The translations under genes were made by a program, and so were the position numbers. Under the pieces are notes generated by a model that ran no database searches, had not been told where the DNA came from, and saw nothing but the letters and a program-made list of their open reading frames with translations. Positions 8,250 through 16,918 of a stretch of 64,000 bases of DNA are shown one piece after another; positions within the stretch are counted from its first letter, which is position 1; the number at the start of each line of letters is the position of its first letter. This DNA is from Planobispora longispora (GTDB lineage Bacteria > Actinomycetota > Actinomycetes > Streptosporangiales > Streptosporangiaceae): positions 1 to 64,000 of the forward strand of contig NZ_BOOH01000045.1 of NCBI RefSeq assembly GCF_016863135.1, given 5' to 3'.

Positions 8250-10256
8250 ATGTCGGGTGAAGTGCAGATTTTGGGGGCGTGTCCGCTGGACTGCCCGGAC
8301 ACATGCTCGTGGGTCGTCACGGTCGAAGACGGCCAGGCCGTCAAGATGCGCGGCAACCCCGACCACCCCTACACCCGCGGCGCGCTCTGCGTGAAGGTCA
8401 ACCGCTACCTGGAGCACACGAAGGCGGCCGACCGCATCCTCCACCCGCTGCGCAGGGTCGGGCCCAAGGGCTCGGGCACATTCGAGCGGATCTCCTGGGA
8501 CGAGGCCCTGGAGGAGATCTCCGTACGGCTGCGCGCGATCGTCGACGAGCACGGCGGCGAGGCGATCTGGCCCTACAACGGCACCGGGAACCTCGGCTAC
8601 CTTCAGGGATCCGAGGGCATCGCGGGCCGGCGGTTCTGGAACGTCCTCGGCGCGTCCCGGCACTACCTGAACATCTGCTCCGAGGCGGGCAACTCCGGCC
8701 TGAAGGCGATCAACGGCACGCCCGGCGGCATGGACCCCGAGAACTTCGCCCTGTCGAAGCTGATCCTGCTCTGGGGCACCAACACCCTGACCAGCGGGCA
8801 CCACCTGTGGAAGTTCATCCAGGACGCCCGCGCGGCCGGGGCGCACGTGGTGGCGATCGACCCGATCCGCACCCGCACCGCCGAGCAGGCCGACGAGCAC
8901 CTGCCGATCCGGCCGGGCACCGACGCGGCGCTGGCGCTCGGGCTGCTCCACGTCGTGCTGGAGGAGGGCGCGGAGGACCGCGACTACCTGGAGAACCACA
9001 CGGAGAACTGGGAGGCGTTCCGCGAGGAGATCCTCCGGTATCCCCCGGCGCGCGTCGCCGGGATCACCGGGCTGCCCGAGACGGACATCCGGGCTCTGGG
9101 CCTGCGCCTGGCGCGCACCCGGCCCACCGGCATCCGCGCCACCATGGGGATCCAGCGGCACTCCGGCGGCGGGGCGACGCTGCGCGCGCTCGCGGCCCTC
9201 CCCGCGGTGACCGGTGACTGGCGCCACCCCGGCGGCGGGATCGCCTACTCCACCAGCGGCCACGTCCACCTGAACATCGACACCCGCGACGACCTGCTGC
9301 CCGCGCCGGTCCGCACGCTCGCCATGACCCGGCTGGCCGGGGACCTGGACGAGTCGGTGAAGTGCCTGTGGGTCGCCATGGCCAACCCGGTGGGATCCTC
9401 CCCCGACCAGAACCGCATCCGCGAGAAGCTCCTGCGCGAGGACCTGTTCACGGTCGTGATGGAGCAGTTCCCCACCGACACCGCGGACTACGCCGACATC
9501 GTGCTGCCCGCGACCATGCAGATCGAGAACACGGACCTGCACGCCGGCTACGGGCACATGTACCTGATGTGGAACGAACCGGCCGTCGAGCCGCCGGGCG
9601 AGTGCCTGTCCACCACCGAGACGTTCCGCCGCCTGGCCCGGCACATGGGGCTGACCGAGCCGTCGCTGTTCGACTCCGACCTGGAGCTGGCCGAGCAGCT
9701 GCTCTCCTCCGGGCATCCGTCCCTGGACGGGATCACGGTGGATCGGCTGCGGAAGGAGGGCTGGGTCCGGCTCAACGTGCCGCAGCCGTTCGCGCCGTTC
9801 GCCGACGGCGGCTTCCCCACCCCCTCGGGCCGCCTGCGCTTCCCCCGGGGGTCCGCCTACACCCCCTCCCACACGGCCTCGGCGCCGGGCGGGCCGTACC
9901 CGCTGGCGCTGGTCACGCCCGCCCCCCACACCTTCCTCAACACGACCTTCGGCAACAATCCCGAGCTGCGACGCCGCGCCAAGGGGCCGCGGGTCCTGGT
10001 CAACCCGGCCGACGCCGCGGACCGGGGCCTGACCGACGGGCAGCGGGCGCGGGTGTTCAACGCCGGCGGCGCGTTCGAGGCCGAGGTGGAGATCAGCGAG
10101 AGGGTACGGCCCGGCGTGGTGGCCTCAGCCAAGGGGAACTGGCCCAAGCTCAGCCCCGGTGGCGCGACGGTCAACGCCGTGGTGGAGCAGCGCGACGCCG
10201 ACATGGGCCGCGGCGCCGTCTACCACGACAACTTCGTGGAGATCGCCCCCGTCTGA
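8250..10256 (+). CDS. Molybdopterin-dependent oxidoreductase
   Basis: A 668-residue molybdopterin (bis-MGD) enzyme of the formate dehydrogenase/DMSO reductase superfamily. The N-terminus carries a cysteine cluster (ACPLDCPDTCSW, with a fourth Cys in GALCVKVN) that fits a [4Fe-4S] cluster. Cofactor-binding segments follow (SWDEALEEI; LILLWGTNTLTSGHH; VAIDPIRTRTAEQADEHLPI). The C-terminal molydopterin dinucleotide-binding domain ends with VRPGVVASAKGNW. There is no Tat signal, so it is probably cytoplasmic. No electron-transfer subunit or maturation gene is adjacent, so the substrate and redox partner are unknown. It stands as a single gene. Confidence 0.88.
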   Translation: MSGEVQILGACPLDCPDTCSWVVTVEDGQAVKMRGNPDHPYTRGALCVKVNRYLEHTKAADRILHPLRRVGPKGSGTFERISWDEALEEISVRLRAIVDEHGGEAIWPYNGTGNLGYLQGSEGIAGRRFWNVLGASRHYLNICSEAGNSGLKAINGTPGGMDPENFALSKLILLWGTNTLTSGHHLWKFIQDARAAGAHVVAIDPIRTRTAEQADEHLPIRPGTDAALALGLLHVVLEEGAEDRDYLENHTENWEAFREEILRYPPARVAGITGLPETDIRALGLRLARTRPTGIRATMGIQRHSGGGATLRALAALPAVTGDWRHPGGGIAYSTSGHVHLNIDTRDDLLPAPVRTLAMTRLAGDLDESVKCLWVAMANPVGSSPDQNRIREKLLREDLFTVVMEQFPTDTADYADIVLPATMQIENTDLHAGYGHMYLMWNEPAVEPPGECLSTTETFRRLARHMGLTEPSLFDSDLELAEQLLSSGHPSLDGITVDRLRKEGWVRLNVPQPFAPFADGGFPTPSGRLRFPRGSAYTPSHTASAPGGPYPLALVTPAPHTFLNTTFGNNPELRRRAKGPRVLVNPADAADRGLTDGQRARVFNAGGAFEAEVEISERVRPGVVASAKGNWPKLSPGGATVNAVVEQRDADMGRGAVYHDNFVEIAPV

Positions 10257-10336
10257 GCCTCCGGTGCTCCCGGCCGCGCCCGGCCGGCTCTCGATCGGGT
10301 TCTCGGCCGGGCTCCGGACTCCCGCGGGCCGGTCTC

Positions 10337-10786
10337 TCAGTCGAGGGCGAGCTTGTAGCCCTCGTGGGAGGCGGCGAAGCCGAGGGAGTCGTAGAACCGG
10401 TGGGCGTCCTCGCGCCGCTTGTCGGTGGTGAGCTGGACCACGGCGCAGCCGCGTTCGCGGCCCCGCTCGATCGCCCACCCCATCATCTTCCGGCCGAGCC
10501 CCTGACCGCGCAGGGCGGCGGTGATCCGTACGGCCTCGATCTGCAGGCGGAGGGCGCCGCGCCGGGAGATCCCCGGGATGTAGGTGAGCTGCATGGTGCC
10601 CACGACCTCGCCGTCCCGCTCGGCCACGATCAGCTCGTTGTTCGGGTCGGCCGCGATGGCCTCGAACGCGGCGCGGTGCTCGGGGCCGTACGTCCCGGTG
10701 CGGGCCGCGGCGATGGAGTCGTCGGCGATCATGGCGACGACGGCCGGGAGATCCTCGAGGCGGGCGGTGCGGAATTCCACTGACAT
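10337..10786 (-). CDS. GNAT family N-acetyltransferase
   Basis: A 149-residue acetyl-CoA-dependent acetyltransferase. The acetyl-CoA pyrophosphate loop is visible in RGQGLGRKMMGWAIERG, preceded by the beta-strand LQIEAVRITAALRG. The C-terminal RFYDSLGFAASHEGYKLAL is the usual ending of small-molecule GNATs. I start at the ATG giving MSVEFRTARLEDLP; an in-frame codon three residues upstream is possible. Its substrate cannot be deduced and neighbours give no clue. Confidence 0.88.
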   Translation of the reverse strand: MSVEFRTARLEDLPAVVAMIADDSIAAARTGTYGPEHRAAFEAIAADPNNELIVAERDGEVVGTMQLTYIPGISRRGALRLQIEAVRITAALRGQGLGRKMMGWAIERGRERGCAVVQLTTDKRREDAHRFYDSLGFAASHEGYKLALD

Positions 10787-10876
10787 GACGATCAACCTAG
10801 TCCGGGGCGGAGGTCAGGGCAGGGTCAGGGTTGCTCCCGGATGTGGATGAGGGGTCCGAAAGCGCACCCTGATGTC

Positions 10877-11344
10877 ATGAAAGAAGAACTGACTCGACGT
10901 GACGAGATGTCCCTCGCCGGCGCGGCCCTGCACGGGGCGCCCTGGAAGAGCGCCGCGGTGACCGGCGGCGCGGTGGCGGCGACCAGCTTCGGGCTGGGCG
11001 TGATCCTGCCCGGGGCCGCCAGCCTGACCTGGGCCCTCTGCCTGGGCGTCAGCCTGTTCGCGCTGGTCGCGGCGGTCGGTGCGATCTCCAGGCCCGGCGC
11101 CGGCGACCGGGTGACCCGGCAGGCCCGGTCCTGGGCGCTGCGCCACCCGTGGCGCTTCTCCCTCTACCCGTCGCTCGGCGCCGCCGCGCTGATGTACCCG
11201 GTGCAGCTCGTCATCGACGGCGAGGGCCCGTTCGGCGCGGCGCTGGACGCGCTCCAGGGCGGCGTCGCGGTCTACCTGATCACCGCGGTGCTGGCGCTGA
11301 CCATGAAGGGCCGGGGCCAGTCGTCCCTGCCTCCCGGCCGCTGA
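10877..11344 (+). CDS. Small membrane protein of unknown function
   Basis: A 155-residue protein with a hydrophilic N-terminus (MKEELTRRDEMSLAG) and three to four predicted membrane segments (around residues 25-45, 48-68, 95-115 and 125-145). I do not recognise a family. The start is ATG at 10877; an upstream in-frame ATG would add 12 residues without improving the ribosome site. It is divergent from the acetyltransferase and convergent with the SRPBCC gene only three bases away. Confidence 0.7.
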   Translation: MKEELTRRDEMSLAGAALHGAPWKSAAVTGGAVAATSFGLGVILPGAASLTWALCLGVSLFALVAAVGAISRPGAGDRVTRQARSWALRHPWRFSLYPSLGAAALMYPVQLVIDGEGPFGAALDALQGGVAVYLITAVLALTMKGRGQSSLPPGR

Positions 11345-11347
11345 CCC

Positions 11348-11815
11348 TCAGGGCCGTTCCGCGACGGCCTTGAGGCTCTCCAGGGTCCGGCGCATGTTGA
11401 CGGCGTTGTGGCCCGCCCGGTCCGCCACCCCGGTGGCGAGGCCGCCCACGACGCGCATGAACCGGCCCCGCCTGTCCCAGGTCTTCTGCTCCACCCGGCA
11501 GCCGTTCTCCGTCTCCGTGATGTCGAACCGCCAGATCGCCACGTCGAGCACGCCCTCCGCGCGCACGTGGTAGGCGAAGGTGCGGCCCGGCTCGGCGGCG
11601 GTGATCGTGCAGATCGTCGACCAGCGCCGCCACCCGTTGCGGTTGATCCCCCGGAACCTGGCTCCCGGCCGCGGCTCCCGGACGGGGCCGACCCAGCGGA
11701 TCCGCTCGCACTCGGCGTTCCAGGCGCTCATGTCGGTGATGTCGGCGATCAGGTCGTAGACCGCCTCGGGCGGTGCGGAGATCTCGATGCTCGCCGACGC
11801 GCTGGGGACACTCAT
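11348..11815 (-). CDS. SRPBCC (START/polyketide cyclase-like) family protein
   Basis: A 155-residue lipid- or polyketide-binding fold protein. The diagnostic start is ASIEISAPPEAVYDLIADI, with the core RIRWVGPVREPRPGARFRG and FAYHVRAEGVLDVAIWRFDI. The family binds hydrophobic ligands or acts as cyclase/aromatase; no catalytic residues are recognisable here. The ATG at 11815 is chosen because the domain begins right after it. It forms a small minus-strand run with the VOC gene and methyltransferase. Confidence 0.85.
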   Translation of the reverse strand: MSVPSASASIEISAPPEAVYDLIADITDMSAWNAECERIRWVGPVREPRPGARFRGINRNGWRRWSTICTITAAEPGRTFAYHVRAEGVLDVAIWRFDITETENGCRVEQKTWDRRGRFMRVVGGLATGVADRAGHNAVNMRRTLESLKAVAERP

Positions 11816-11958
11816 GTCCGCAGCATGACCGTCAGAACATCGTTCCGGCAAGAGCCGATCCCTCCCGTCCGCGACGGGACCGCCGCGGGATCAGCTCCGC
11901 GGAACCGACTCCGTGCGAAACTCCGTACGATCAACCTTGCGAGATAAGCCCTGCGAGG

Positions 11959-12333
11959 TCAGCCCTGCTCGCGCTCCGCCTCGCTCCGGCAGACGCAGAA
12001 CTCGTTGCCCTCCGGGTCGAGCATGGTCACCCAGCCGGTCCCGTCGGGGTTGCGGTGGTCGCCCTGGATCGTGGCCCCGAGGCCGAGCAGCCGCTCGACC
12101 TCCTGGTCGCGGGTGGAGCCCTCGGTGCCGTTGACGTCCAGGTGCACGCGGTTCTTGACGGTCTTGCCCTCGGGGACCTTGATGAAGAGCAGATTGATCT
12201 TGCCCACGAGCAGGACCTCGTCGTCGTCCTTGTCGGTCTCCGGGTGGAATTCGAACCCGGTGGCGTCGCGCCAGAAGGCCGCCAGCTCGTACGGCCGCGC
12301 GCAGTCGAAGGTCACGTAGTGAACGTCAATCAT
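11959..12333 (-). CDS. VOC (glyoxalase/bleomycin resistance-like) family protein
   Basis: A 124-residue single-domain vicinal-oxygen-chelate protein. The start (MIDVHYVTFDCARPYELAAF) is typical of the actinobacterial glyoxalase-like group, as is the end (WVTMLDPEGNEFCVC). The fold often binds a divalent metal and works as a dimer. Possible metal ligands (His in the first strand, Glu in GNEF) are present. The function is unassigned: this group includes many uncharacterised proteins. Confidence 0.87.
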   Translation of the reverse strand: MIDVHYVTFDCARPYELAAFWRDATGFEFHPETDKDDDEVLLVGKINLLFIKVPEGKTVKNRVHLDVNGTEGSTRDQEVERLLGLGATIQGDHRNPDGTGWVTMLDPEGNEFCVCRSEAEREQG

Positions 12334-12424
12334 GCGTCCACCCAACCGCGACACCATCTAACCCGTCAAGCCGGTGTTGTGGCTCCCCGTACGGCCGGGC
12401 CGGTCACTCCGGCGGCCCCGGGCG

Positions 12425-13306
12425 TCATGCCACGTCCCACCAGAGCGTGATCCAGCGGTCTCTCGGCACCGGCCACATGTCCAGCTCGGCCACGGCCGCG
12501 ATGACCTCCTCCGCCCGGTCCGGATGGAGGCAGAGCCTGCGGCAGGCGCTCTCGGCCAGCTCCGCCACGTCCGTGAACCGGCTCAGCGGGGCCAGGCGCT
12601 CCTGGCGGCCGACGCCGTACCCCAGCCGCTCGGCGATGGCGACCACGTCGTCGGCCGTGGGTCCCCCGGGACGGCTGATGCCGTGGAAGTGGGCCCAGAG
12701 CGGGTCGAGCCAGCTCATCGGGTGCCGGTACGGAAGCTCCAGGACGACCCGGCGGCGGGCGTGACGGGTCAGCTCGGTCAGGAAGCCCACCAGGCCGGGC
12801 ACGTTGTAGACGACGTGGGCCGCCACCGCGACGTCGGCCTCCGGGGTCTCCCCGGCGACGTCGGGCCAGCGGCCCCGGATCGTCCGCGCCGGGACGCTCA
12901 GCGCCTCGGCCCGGGACGCCAGCTCGGCCAGCATCTCCCCCGAGGTGTCGACCGCGATCAGCTCGCCGAGGGTCCCGGCCCCGCCCCGCGCGCCGGAGCC
13001 CCCGGGGCCGTCCGTGACACCGGAGCCCCCGGGACCGTCGCCGCGGCCCAGGCGGGCCAGCGGGAGCGAGGCCGCGCCGGTCCCGGCCCCCACGTCGAGG
13101 ACGACCCCCTGATCCGGCAGCGCCTCGGCGATCCGGGCCAGGGTCGGCCCCTCGGGGGCCTCCAGCGCGCGGTCGGTGCGCTCGGCGAAGCGGGCGGGCG
13201 AATGCCGCCACGGATCGGCCGGCGCCTTCGCCGCGATCTCCTCGGGGATGCCCCATCCCGCCAGGTCCGACCGCCAGCGCCCGGCCATTTCCTCCAGCTC
13301 GTCCAT
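12425..13306 (-). CDS. Class I SAM-dependent methyltransferase with a Gly-rich insertion
   Basis: A 293-residue Rossmann methyltransferase. SAM motif I is VLDVGAGTGAASLPLA (about residue 68), motif II is ELIAVDTSGEML, and a later motif is DVAVAAHVVYNV. The C-terminal part (VVLELPYRHPMSWLDPLWAHFHG) probably forms the substrate side. Between motif I and motif II lies a stretch of about 25 residues with GPGGSG written twice, encoded by a near-repeat of about 36 bases (roughly 12985-13045). Motifs I and II are normally close together, so this is an in-frame expansion in a loop next to the SAM pocket. The substrate is unknown. Confidence 0.85.
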   Translation of the reverse strand: MDELEEMAGRWRSDLAGWGIPEEIAAKAPADPWRHSPARFAERTDRALEAPEGPTLARIAEALPDQGVVLDVGAGTGAASLPLARLGRGDGPGGSGVTDGPGGSGARGGAGTLGELIAVDTSGEMLAELASRAEALSVPARTIRGRWPDVAGETPEADVAVAAHVVYNVPGLVGFLTELTRHARRRVVLELPYRHPMSWLDPLWAHFHGISRPGGPTADDVVAIAERLGYGVGRQERLAPLSRFTDVAELAESACRRLCLHPDRAEEVIAAVAELDMWPVPRDRWITLWWDVA

Positions 13307-13357
13307 GTCCTCAGAGCCTAGAAGACGCCGGAAGCCCGAGCCCCCGGAGCCTGGAAG

Positions 13358-13397
13358 GCGGCCGGGGCCCGGGTCTCGGGTCTCGGGCCCCGGCCGC
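13358..13397 (-). terminator. Terminator of the Nramp-like transporter gene
   Basis: Fourteen-base perfect arms (GCGGCCGGGGCCCG) around a twelve-base loop, just past the transporter stop. Confidence 0.75.
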
Positions 13398-13408
13398 GTC
13401 CGACGGAT

Positions 13409-14791
13409 CTAGAAGAGCTTGCCGAACTGGTCGATCACCGTCAGCACCGAGAAGTAGCCGAAGAACGCGAAGACCAGCAGCACGATCACCATGCGGTAGC
13501 CGCGGACGCGGATGGCCTCGGGGACCAGCTTCCGGTTGAGGATGACGAGCAGCACGGAGTAGAGGAACATCATGATCCCGCCGACGCTCGCGGAGATCAC
13601 CAGCAGCGTGATGGGCTGGTCGAAGCCGATCACGAGCATCGTGATGCCGAACAGCACGATGAACCAGACGACCAGGCTGTAGATGCGGCTCTCGGTCCAC
13701 CGCGCGCTGTTGGGCAGGTAGACCGTCTTGACGATGTCGGCGACCATCCGGCCGACGTAGTCGCAGATCCCCATGCTGGCCGCGAACAGCGACAGCGCCC
13801 CGATGGCCCAGAAGAACGTGCCGAACCACGACAGCCGCTGGTTGAGCACCTCGCCCTCGGTCCGCAGGAACGTCACGTTGTTCGCGGTGTCGGCGCCGAA
13901 GACCGTGGAGTAGGCCAGCATCGACATCAGGAAGATCGTGAAAATGGTGATGGCCACGAACGAGACGAGCTGCTCGATGTTGGCCACCCGCCACCACCTG
14001 CGCCAGCGGGCCAGGTTGGCCTCGTCGGGCTCGAAGGTGTAGCCGGTGGCGGGGGCGGCCTGGTCCTCGCCGGTCACCGGGGAGACCAGGCGCGGGATGC
14101 GCGCGCCCATGCCCATGTTCTTGTCGCGGATCCAGTTGCTCTGCACCAGGTTCTGCCCGCCGCCCGCGCCGGCGAAGGCCATCGCGCCGAGCACGAGCGC
14201 CGCGCCGAGCTGGGCGGGGACCTGGCCGACGTGGGTGACCGCCTCGCCCAACCCCCGGTAGGCGTCCCCGGTGATGGCCAGGAACACCGCGACCACCAGG
14301 AAGACGAGGACCGCGCCCACCTTGACGAACTGGGTCGCCTCCACGGTCCGGTAGATGACCGGCGACAGGGTGAGCGCCGCTGCGATCACCAGCAGCTCGA
14401 CCACGGCGATGACGGTGATGTCTCCCCCGCCCACGGCGTAGGTGAGGACGGTGGCCGAGCTGGTGGCCCAGCCGGGCCAGATGTTGGCCAGCACCGCCAT
14501 GAACGCGAACAGCAGGCCCCAGTGCCGCCACAGGCGGCTGAACCCGGTCAGCGCGGTCTCCCCGGTGGCGAGCGTGTACCGCTCGATCTCCATGTTGAGG
14601 AAGTACTGGGCGACGACGCCGACCACGGCCGCCCAGAGGAAGACCAGGCCGACGTTGGCGGAGATGTAGGGCCAGATGACGAACTCGCCGGAGGCGAGGC
14701 CGACCCCCGCCGCGATGACTCCCGGGCCGAGCACCTTCCGCAGCGGCTGAGGGTCCGGGAGCTCAGCCGGGCGTAACGGAGGAAGAGCCAT
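13409..14791 (-). CDS. Nramp-like divalent metal transporter
   Basis: A polytopic inner-membrane protein of 460 residues with about eleven hydrophobic segments. The first has the Nramp-type start LGPGVIAAGVGLASGEFVIWPYI. Canonical metal-selective Nramps have a DPGN motif in helix 1; here the equivalent reads VGLASGEF, so the usual Asp and Asn are missing. A later helix reads GAMAFAGAGGGQNLVQSN instead of the MPHN-type motif. It therefore belongs to a divergent Nramp-related group, and Mn/Fe transport should not be assumed. It is divergent from the acyl-CoA dehydrogenase gene across a palindrome-bearing region. Confidence 0.82.
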   Translation of the reverse strand: MALPPLRPAELPDPQPLRKVLGPGVIAAGVGLASGEFVIWPYISANVGLVFLWAAVVGVVAQYFLNMEIERYTLATGETALTGFSRLWRHWGLLFAFMAVLANIWPGWATSSATVLTYAVGGGDITVIAVVELLVIAAALTLSPVIYRTVEATQFVKVGAVLVFLVVAVFLAITGDAYRGLGEAVTHVGQVPAQLGAALVLGAMAFAGAGGGQNLVQSNWIRDKNMGMGARIPRLVSPVTGEDQAAPATGYTFEPDEANLARWRRWWRVANIEQLVSFVAITIFTIFLMSMLAYSTVFGADTANNVTFLRTEGEVLNQRLSWFGTFFWAIGALSLFAASMGICDYVGRMVADIVKTVYLPNSARWTESRIYSLVVWFIVLFGITMLVIGFDQPITLLVISASVGGIMMFLYSVLLVILNRKLVPEAIRVRGYRMVIVLLVFAFFGYFSVLTVIDQFGKLF

Positions 14792-14869
14792 AAGAAACGT
14801 CTTCCCCCGGCCGATGTGACAAACGTCCCCAGTCTCGCTGTTTTCTAGGGGTTACTGGCGGGTAGCATT

Positions 14870-14887
14870 GTCAGTAAGGTTACTGAC
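14870..14887. promoter_or_regulatory. 18-base palindromic operator before the acyl-CoA dehydrogenase gene
   Basis: Perfect eight-base arms GTCAGTAA and TTACTGAC around GG. A second overlapping dyad, TACTG-AC-CAGTA, occupies 14881-14892, and TTACTGGCGGGTAG lies just upstream. It is about 50 bases before the dehydrogenase ATG. Size and symmetry suit a TetR-type fatty-acid regulator, but none is adjacent. Confidence 0.6.
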
Positions 14888-14939
14888 CAGTAGACCACCT
14901 GTCGCGAGTCCCGGTTCCCGGTTTCAAGGAGCAGAGCCC

Positions 14940-16763
14940 ATGGGCCACTACAAGAGCAACATCCGTGACCTGGAGTTCAATCTCTTCGAGGTGTTCGGAC
15001 GCCGGGAGATTCTGGGCACCGGCCGCTACGCCGAGCTGGACGAGGACATCGTCCGCAGCATGCTCGACGAGCTCAACCGCATGGCCACGGGCGTGCTCGC
15101 CGACTCCTTCGAAGAGGGCGACCGCACCCCGCCGGTGTTCGACGCCGCGACCGGCACGGTGAAGATGCCCGAGGGCATCAAGAAGTCCTTCTTCGCCATG
15201 CGCGACGCCGGCTGGACCAACCTCGACCTGCCCGCCGAGATGGGCGGCCCGGGCGTGCCGCGCAGCGTGGCCTGGGCCCTGGCCGAGCTCGTCCTCGGCT
15301 CCAACCCGGCCCTGTGGATGTACTCCAGCGGCCCCGGCTTCGCCCACATCCTGCACACCGTCGGCAACGACGAGCAGAAGCGCTTCGCCGAGCTGGCCAT
15401 CGAGCGCCAGTGGGGCGCCACCATGGTGCTCACCGAGCCCGACGCGGGCTCCGACGTGGGCGCCGGCCGGGCCAAGGCCGTCCAGCAGCCCGACGGCACC
15501 TGGCACATCGAGGGCGTCAAGCGCTTCATCACCAGCGCCGAGCACGACATGGCCGAGAACATCTTCCACCTGGTGCTGGCCCGCCCCGAGGGCCACGGCC
15601 CCGGCACCAAGGGCCTGTCGATGTTCCTGGTGCCCAAGTACCACGTGGACCTGGAGACCGGCGAGCTCGGCGAGCGCAACGGCGTCTACGTCACCAACGT
15701 CGAGAAGAAGATGGGCCTGAAGGTCTCCACGACCTGCGAGCTCACCTTCGGTGACAAGCACCCGGCCGTCGGCACGCTCGTCGGCGACGTGCACGAGGGC
15801 ATCAAGCAGATGTTCATGGTCATCGAGCAGGCCCGCATGATGGTCGGCACCAAGGCCATCGCCACCCTGTCCACCGGCTACCTGAACGCGCTGGAGTACG
15901 CCAAGTCCCGCGTGCAGGGCGCCGACCTGACCCAGATGGCCGACAAGACCGCCCCGCGCGTGACCATCACCCACCACCCGGACGTACGCCGCGAGCTGAT
16001 GCTCCAGAAGTCGTACGCCGAGGGCATGCGGGCGCTGGTCCTGCTGACGGCCTCCTACCAGGACGCCGTGCAGATCGCCGAGTTCGAGGGCCGCCGGGAC
16101 GAGCACGCCGAGGCGATGAACGACCTGCTGCTCCCGCTCGTCAAGGGCGTCGGCTCCGAGCGTTCCTACGAGATGCTCGCCCGCTCGCTGCAGACCCTGG
16201 GCGGCTCCGGCTACCTGCAGGAGTACCCGATCGAGCAGTACATCCGGGACGCCAAGATCGACTCCCTCTACGAGGGCACCACCGCGATCCAGGGCCTGGA
16301 CCTGTTCTTCCGCAAGGTCCTGCGCAACCAGGGCAAGGCGCTCGGCTCGCTCTACACCGACATCAAGGCCTTCGCCGACTCCGAGGCGGGCAACGGCCGG
16401 CTGAAGCAGGAGCGCGCGCTCCTGGCCGAGGCCGCCGACGAGGTCAAGGCCATGGCCGACACCCTGGCCGGCTGGGCGCTCGGCTCGCTGGAGAAGCCCG
16501 CCGAGGTCTACAAGGTCGGCCTGAACACCACCCGCTTCCTGCTCTCCCTGGGCGACCTGGTGATCAGCTGGCTGCTGCTGCGTCAGGCCGAGATCGCCCT
16601 GGCCGCGCTGGGCGCCTCGGACGAGGACCGGGCCTTCTACACCGGCAAGGTCGCCGCCGCCTCGTTCTTCGCCCAGACCGTTCTGCCGCGCCTGGCCGCC
16701 GAGCGCCGCGTCCTGGCCGCCACCGACCAGGACCTGATGGAGCTCCCGGAGGACGCGTTCTGA
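14940..16763 (+). CDS. Acyl-CoA dehydrogenase (FadE-like, long C-terminal form)
   Basis: FAD-dependent enzyme of 607 residues that introduces the first double bond of an acyl-CoA in beta-oxidation. The N-terminal extension ([19 protein letters not shown]) is typical of the actinobacterial FadE5/DmdC-like group. FAD-binding segments are [13 protein letters not shown] and [13 protein letters not shown]. The catalytic Glu lies in [11 protein letters not shown], in the position used by this long subclass. A C-terminal helical extension (from about residue 470) is also family-typical. The ATG at 14940 follows AAGGAG; an in-frame upstream codon would run through the operator. Probably controlled by the palindromes directly upstream. 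Confidence 0.93.
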   Translation: MGHYKSNIRDLEFNLFEVFGRREILGTGRYAELDEDIVRSMLDELNRMATGVLADSFEEGDRTPPVFDAATGTVKMPEGIKKSFFAMRDAGWTNLDLPAEMGGPGVPRSVAWALAELVLGSNPALWMYSSGPGFAHILHTVGNDEQKRFAELAIERQWGATMVLTEPDAGSDVGAGRAKAVQQPDGTWHIEGVKRFITSAEHDMAENIFHLVLARPEGHGPGTKGLSMFLVPKYHVDLETGELGERNGVYVTNVEKKMGLKVSTTCELTFGDKHPAVGTLVGDVHEGIKQMFMVIEQARMMVGTKAIATLSTGYLNALEYAKSRVQGADLTQMADKTAPRVTITHHPDVRRELMLQKSYAEGMRALVLLTASYQDAVQIAEFEGRRDEHAEAMNDLLLPLVKGVGSERSYEMLARSLQTLGGSGYLQEYPIEQYIRDAKIDSLYEGTTAIQGLDLFFRKVLRNQGKALGSLYTDIKAFADSEAGNGRLKQERALLAEAADEVKAMADTLAGWALGSLEKPAEVYKVGLNTTRFLLSLGDLVISWLLLRQAEIALAALGASDEDRAFYTGKVAAASFFAQTVLPRLAAERRVLAATDQDLMELPEDAF

Positions 16764-16808
16764 CCCGGATGGGCGACTAGATCACCTGCTCCCGCGGCAG
16801 GTCGGCGA

Positions 16809-16844
16809 TGAGGGGCGGTCCCGTGTCAACGGGACCGCCCCTCA
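16809..16844 (+). terminator. Terminator of the acyl-CoA dehydrogenase gene
   Basis: Sixteen-base perfect arms (TGAGGGGCGGTCCCGT) with a GTCA loop. It isolates the dehydrogenase from the next operon. Confidence 0.85.
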
Positions 16845-16860
16845 CCCGTTCTCCCGGGGG

Positions 16861-16889
16861 TTGACTCCGCCCTCTGTTATTCTCATACT
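16861..16889 (+). promoter_or_regulatory. Predicted promoter of the NUDIX/J-kinase/VWA/PurA-like operon
   Basis: TTGACT (16861-16866) and CATACT (16884-16889) are separated by 17 bases, a good fit to a housekeeping sigma promoter. Transcription would begin near 16896, the middle of the overlapping palindrome. Confidence 0.55.
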
Positions 16890-16910
16890 GAGACTATCTC
16901 AGATTGAGAA
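16880..16910. promoter_or_regulatory. 31-base palindromic operator, probably bound by the NUDIX regulator it precedes
   Basis: Nested inverted arms: outer TTCTCA/TGAGAA and inner CTGAGA/TCTCAG, centred on 16895. Twelve of fifteen base pairs are symmetric. It covers the predicted -10 box, the transcription start and the ribosome site of the NrtR-like gene. Autoregulation by that protein is inferred from position and family habit. Confidence 0.7.
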
Positions 16911-16918
16911 GGACTGGC

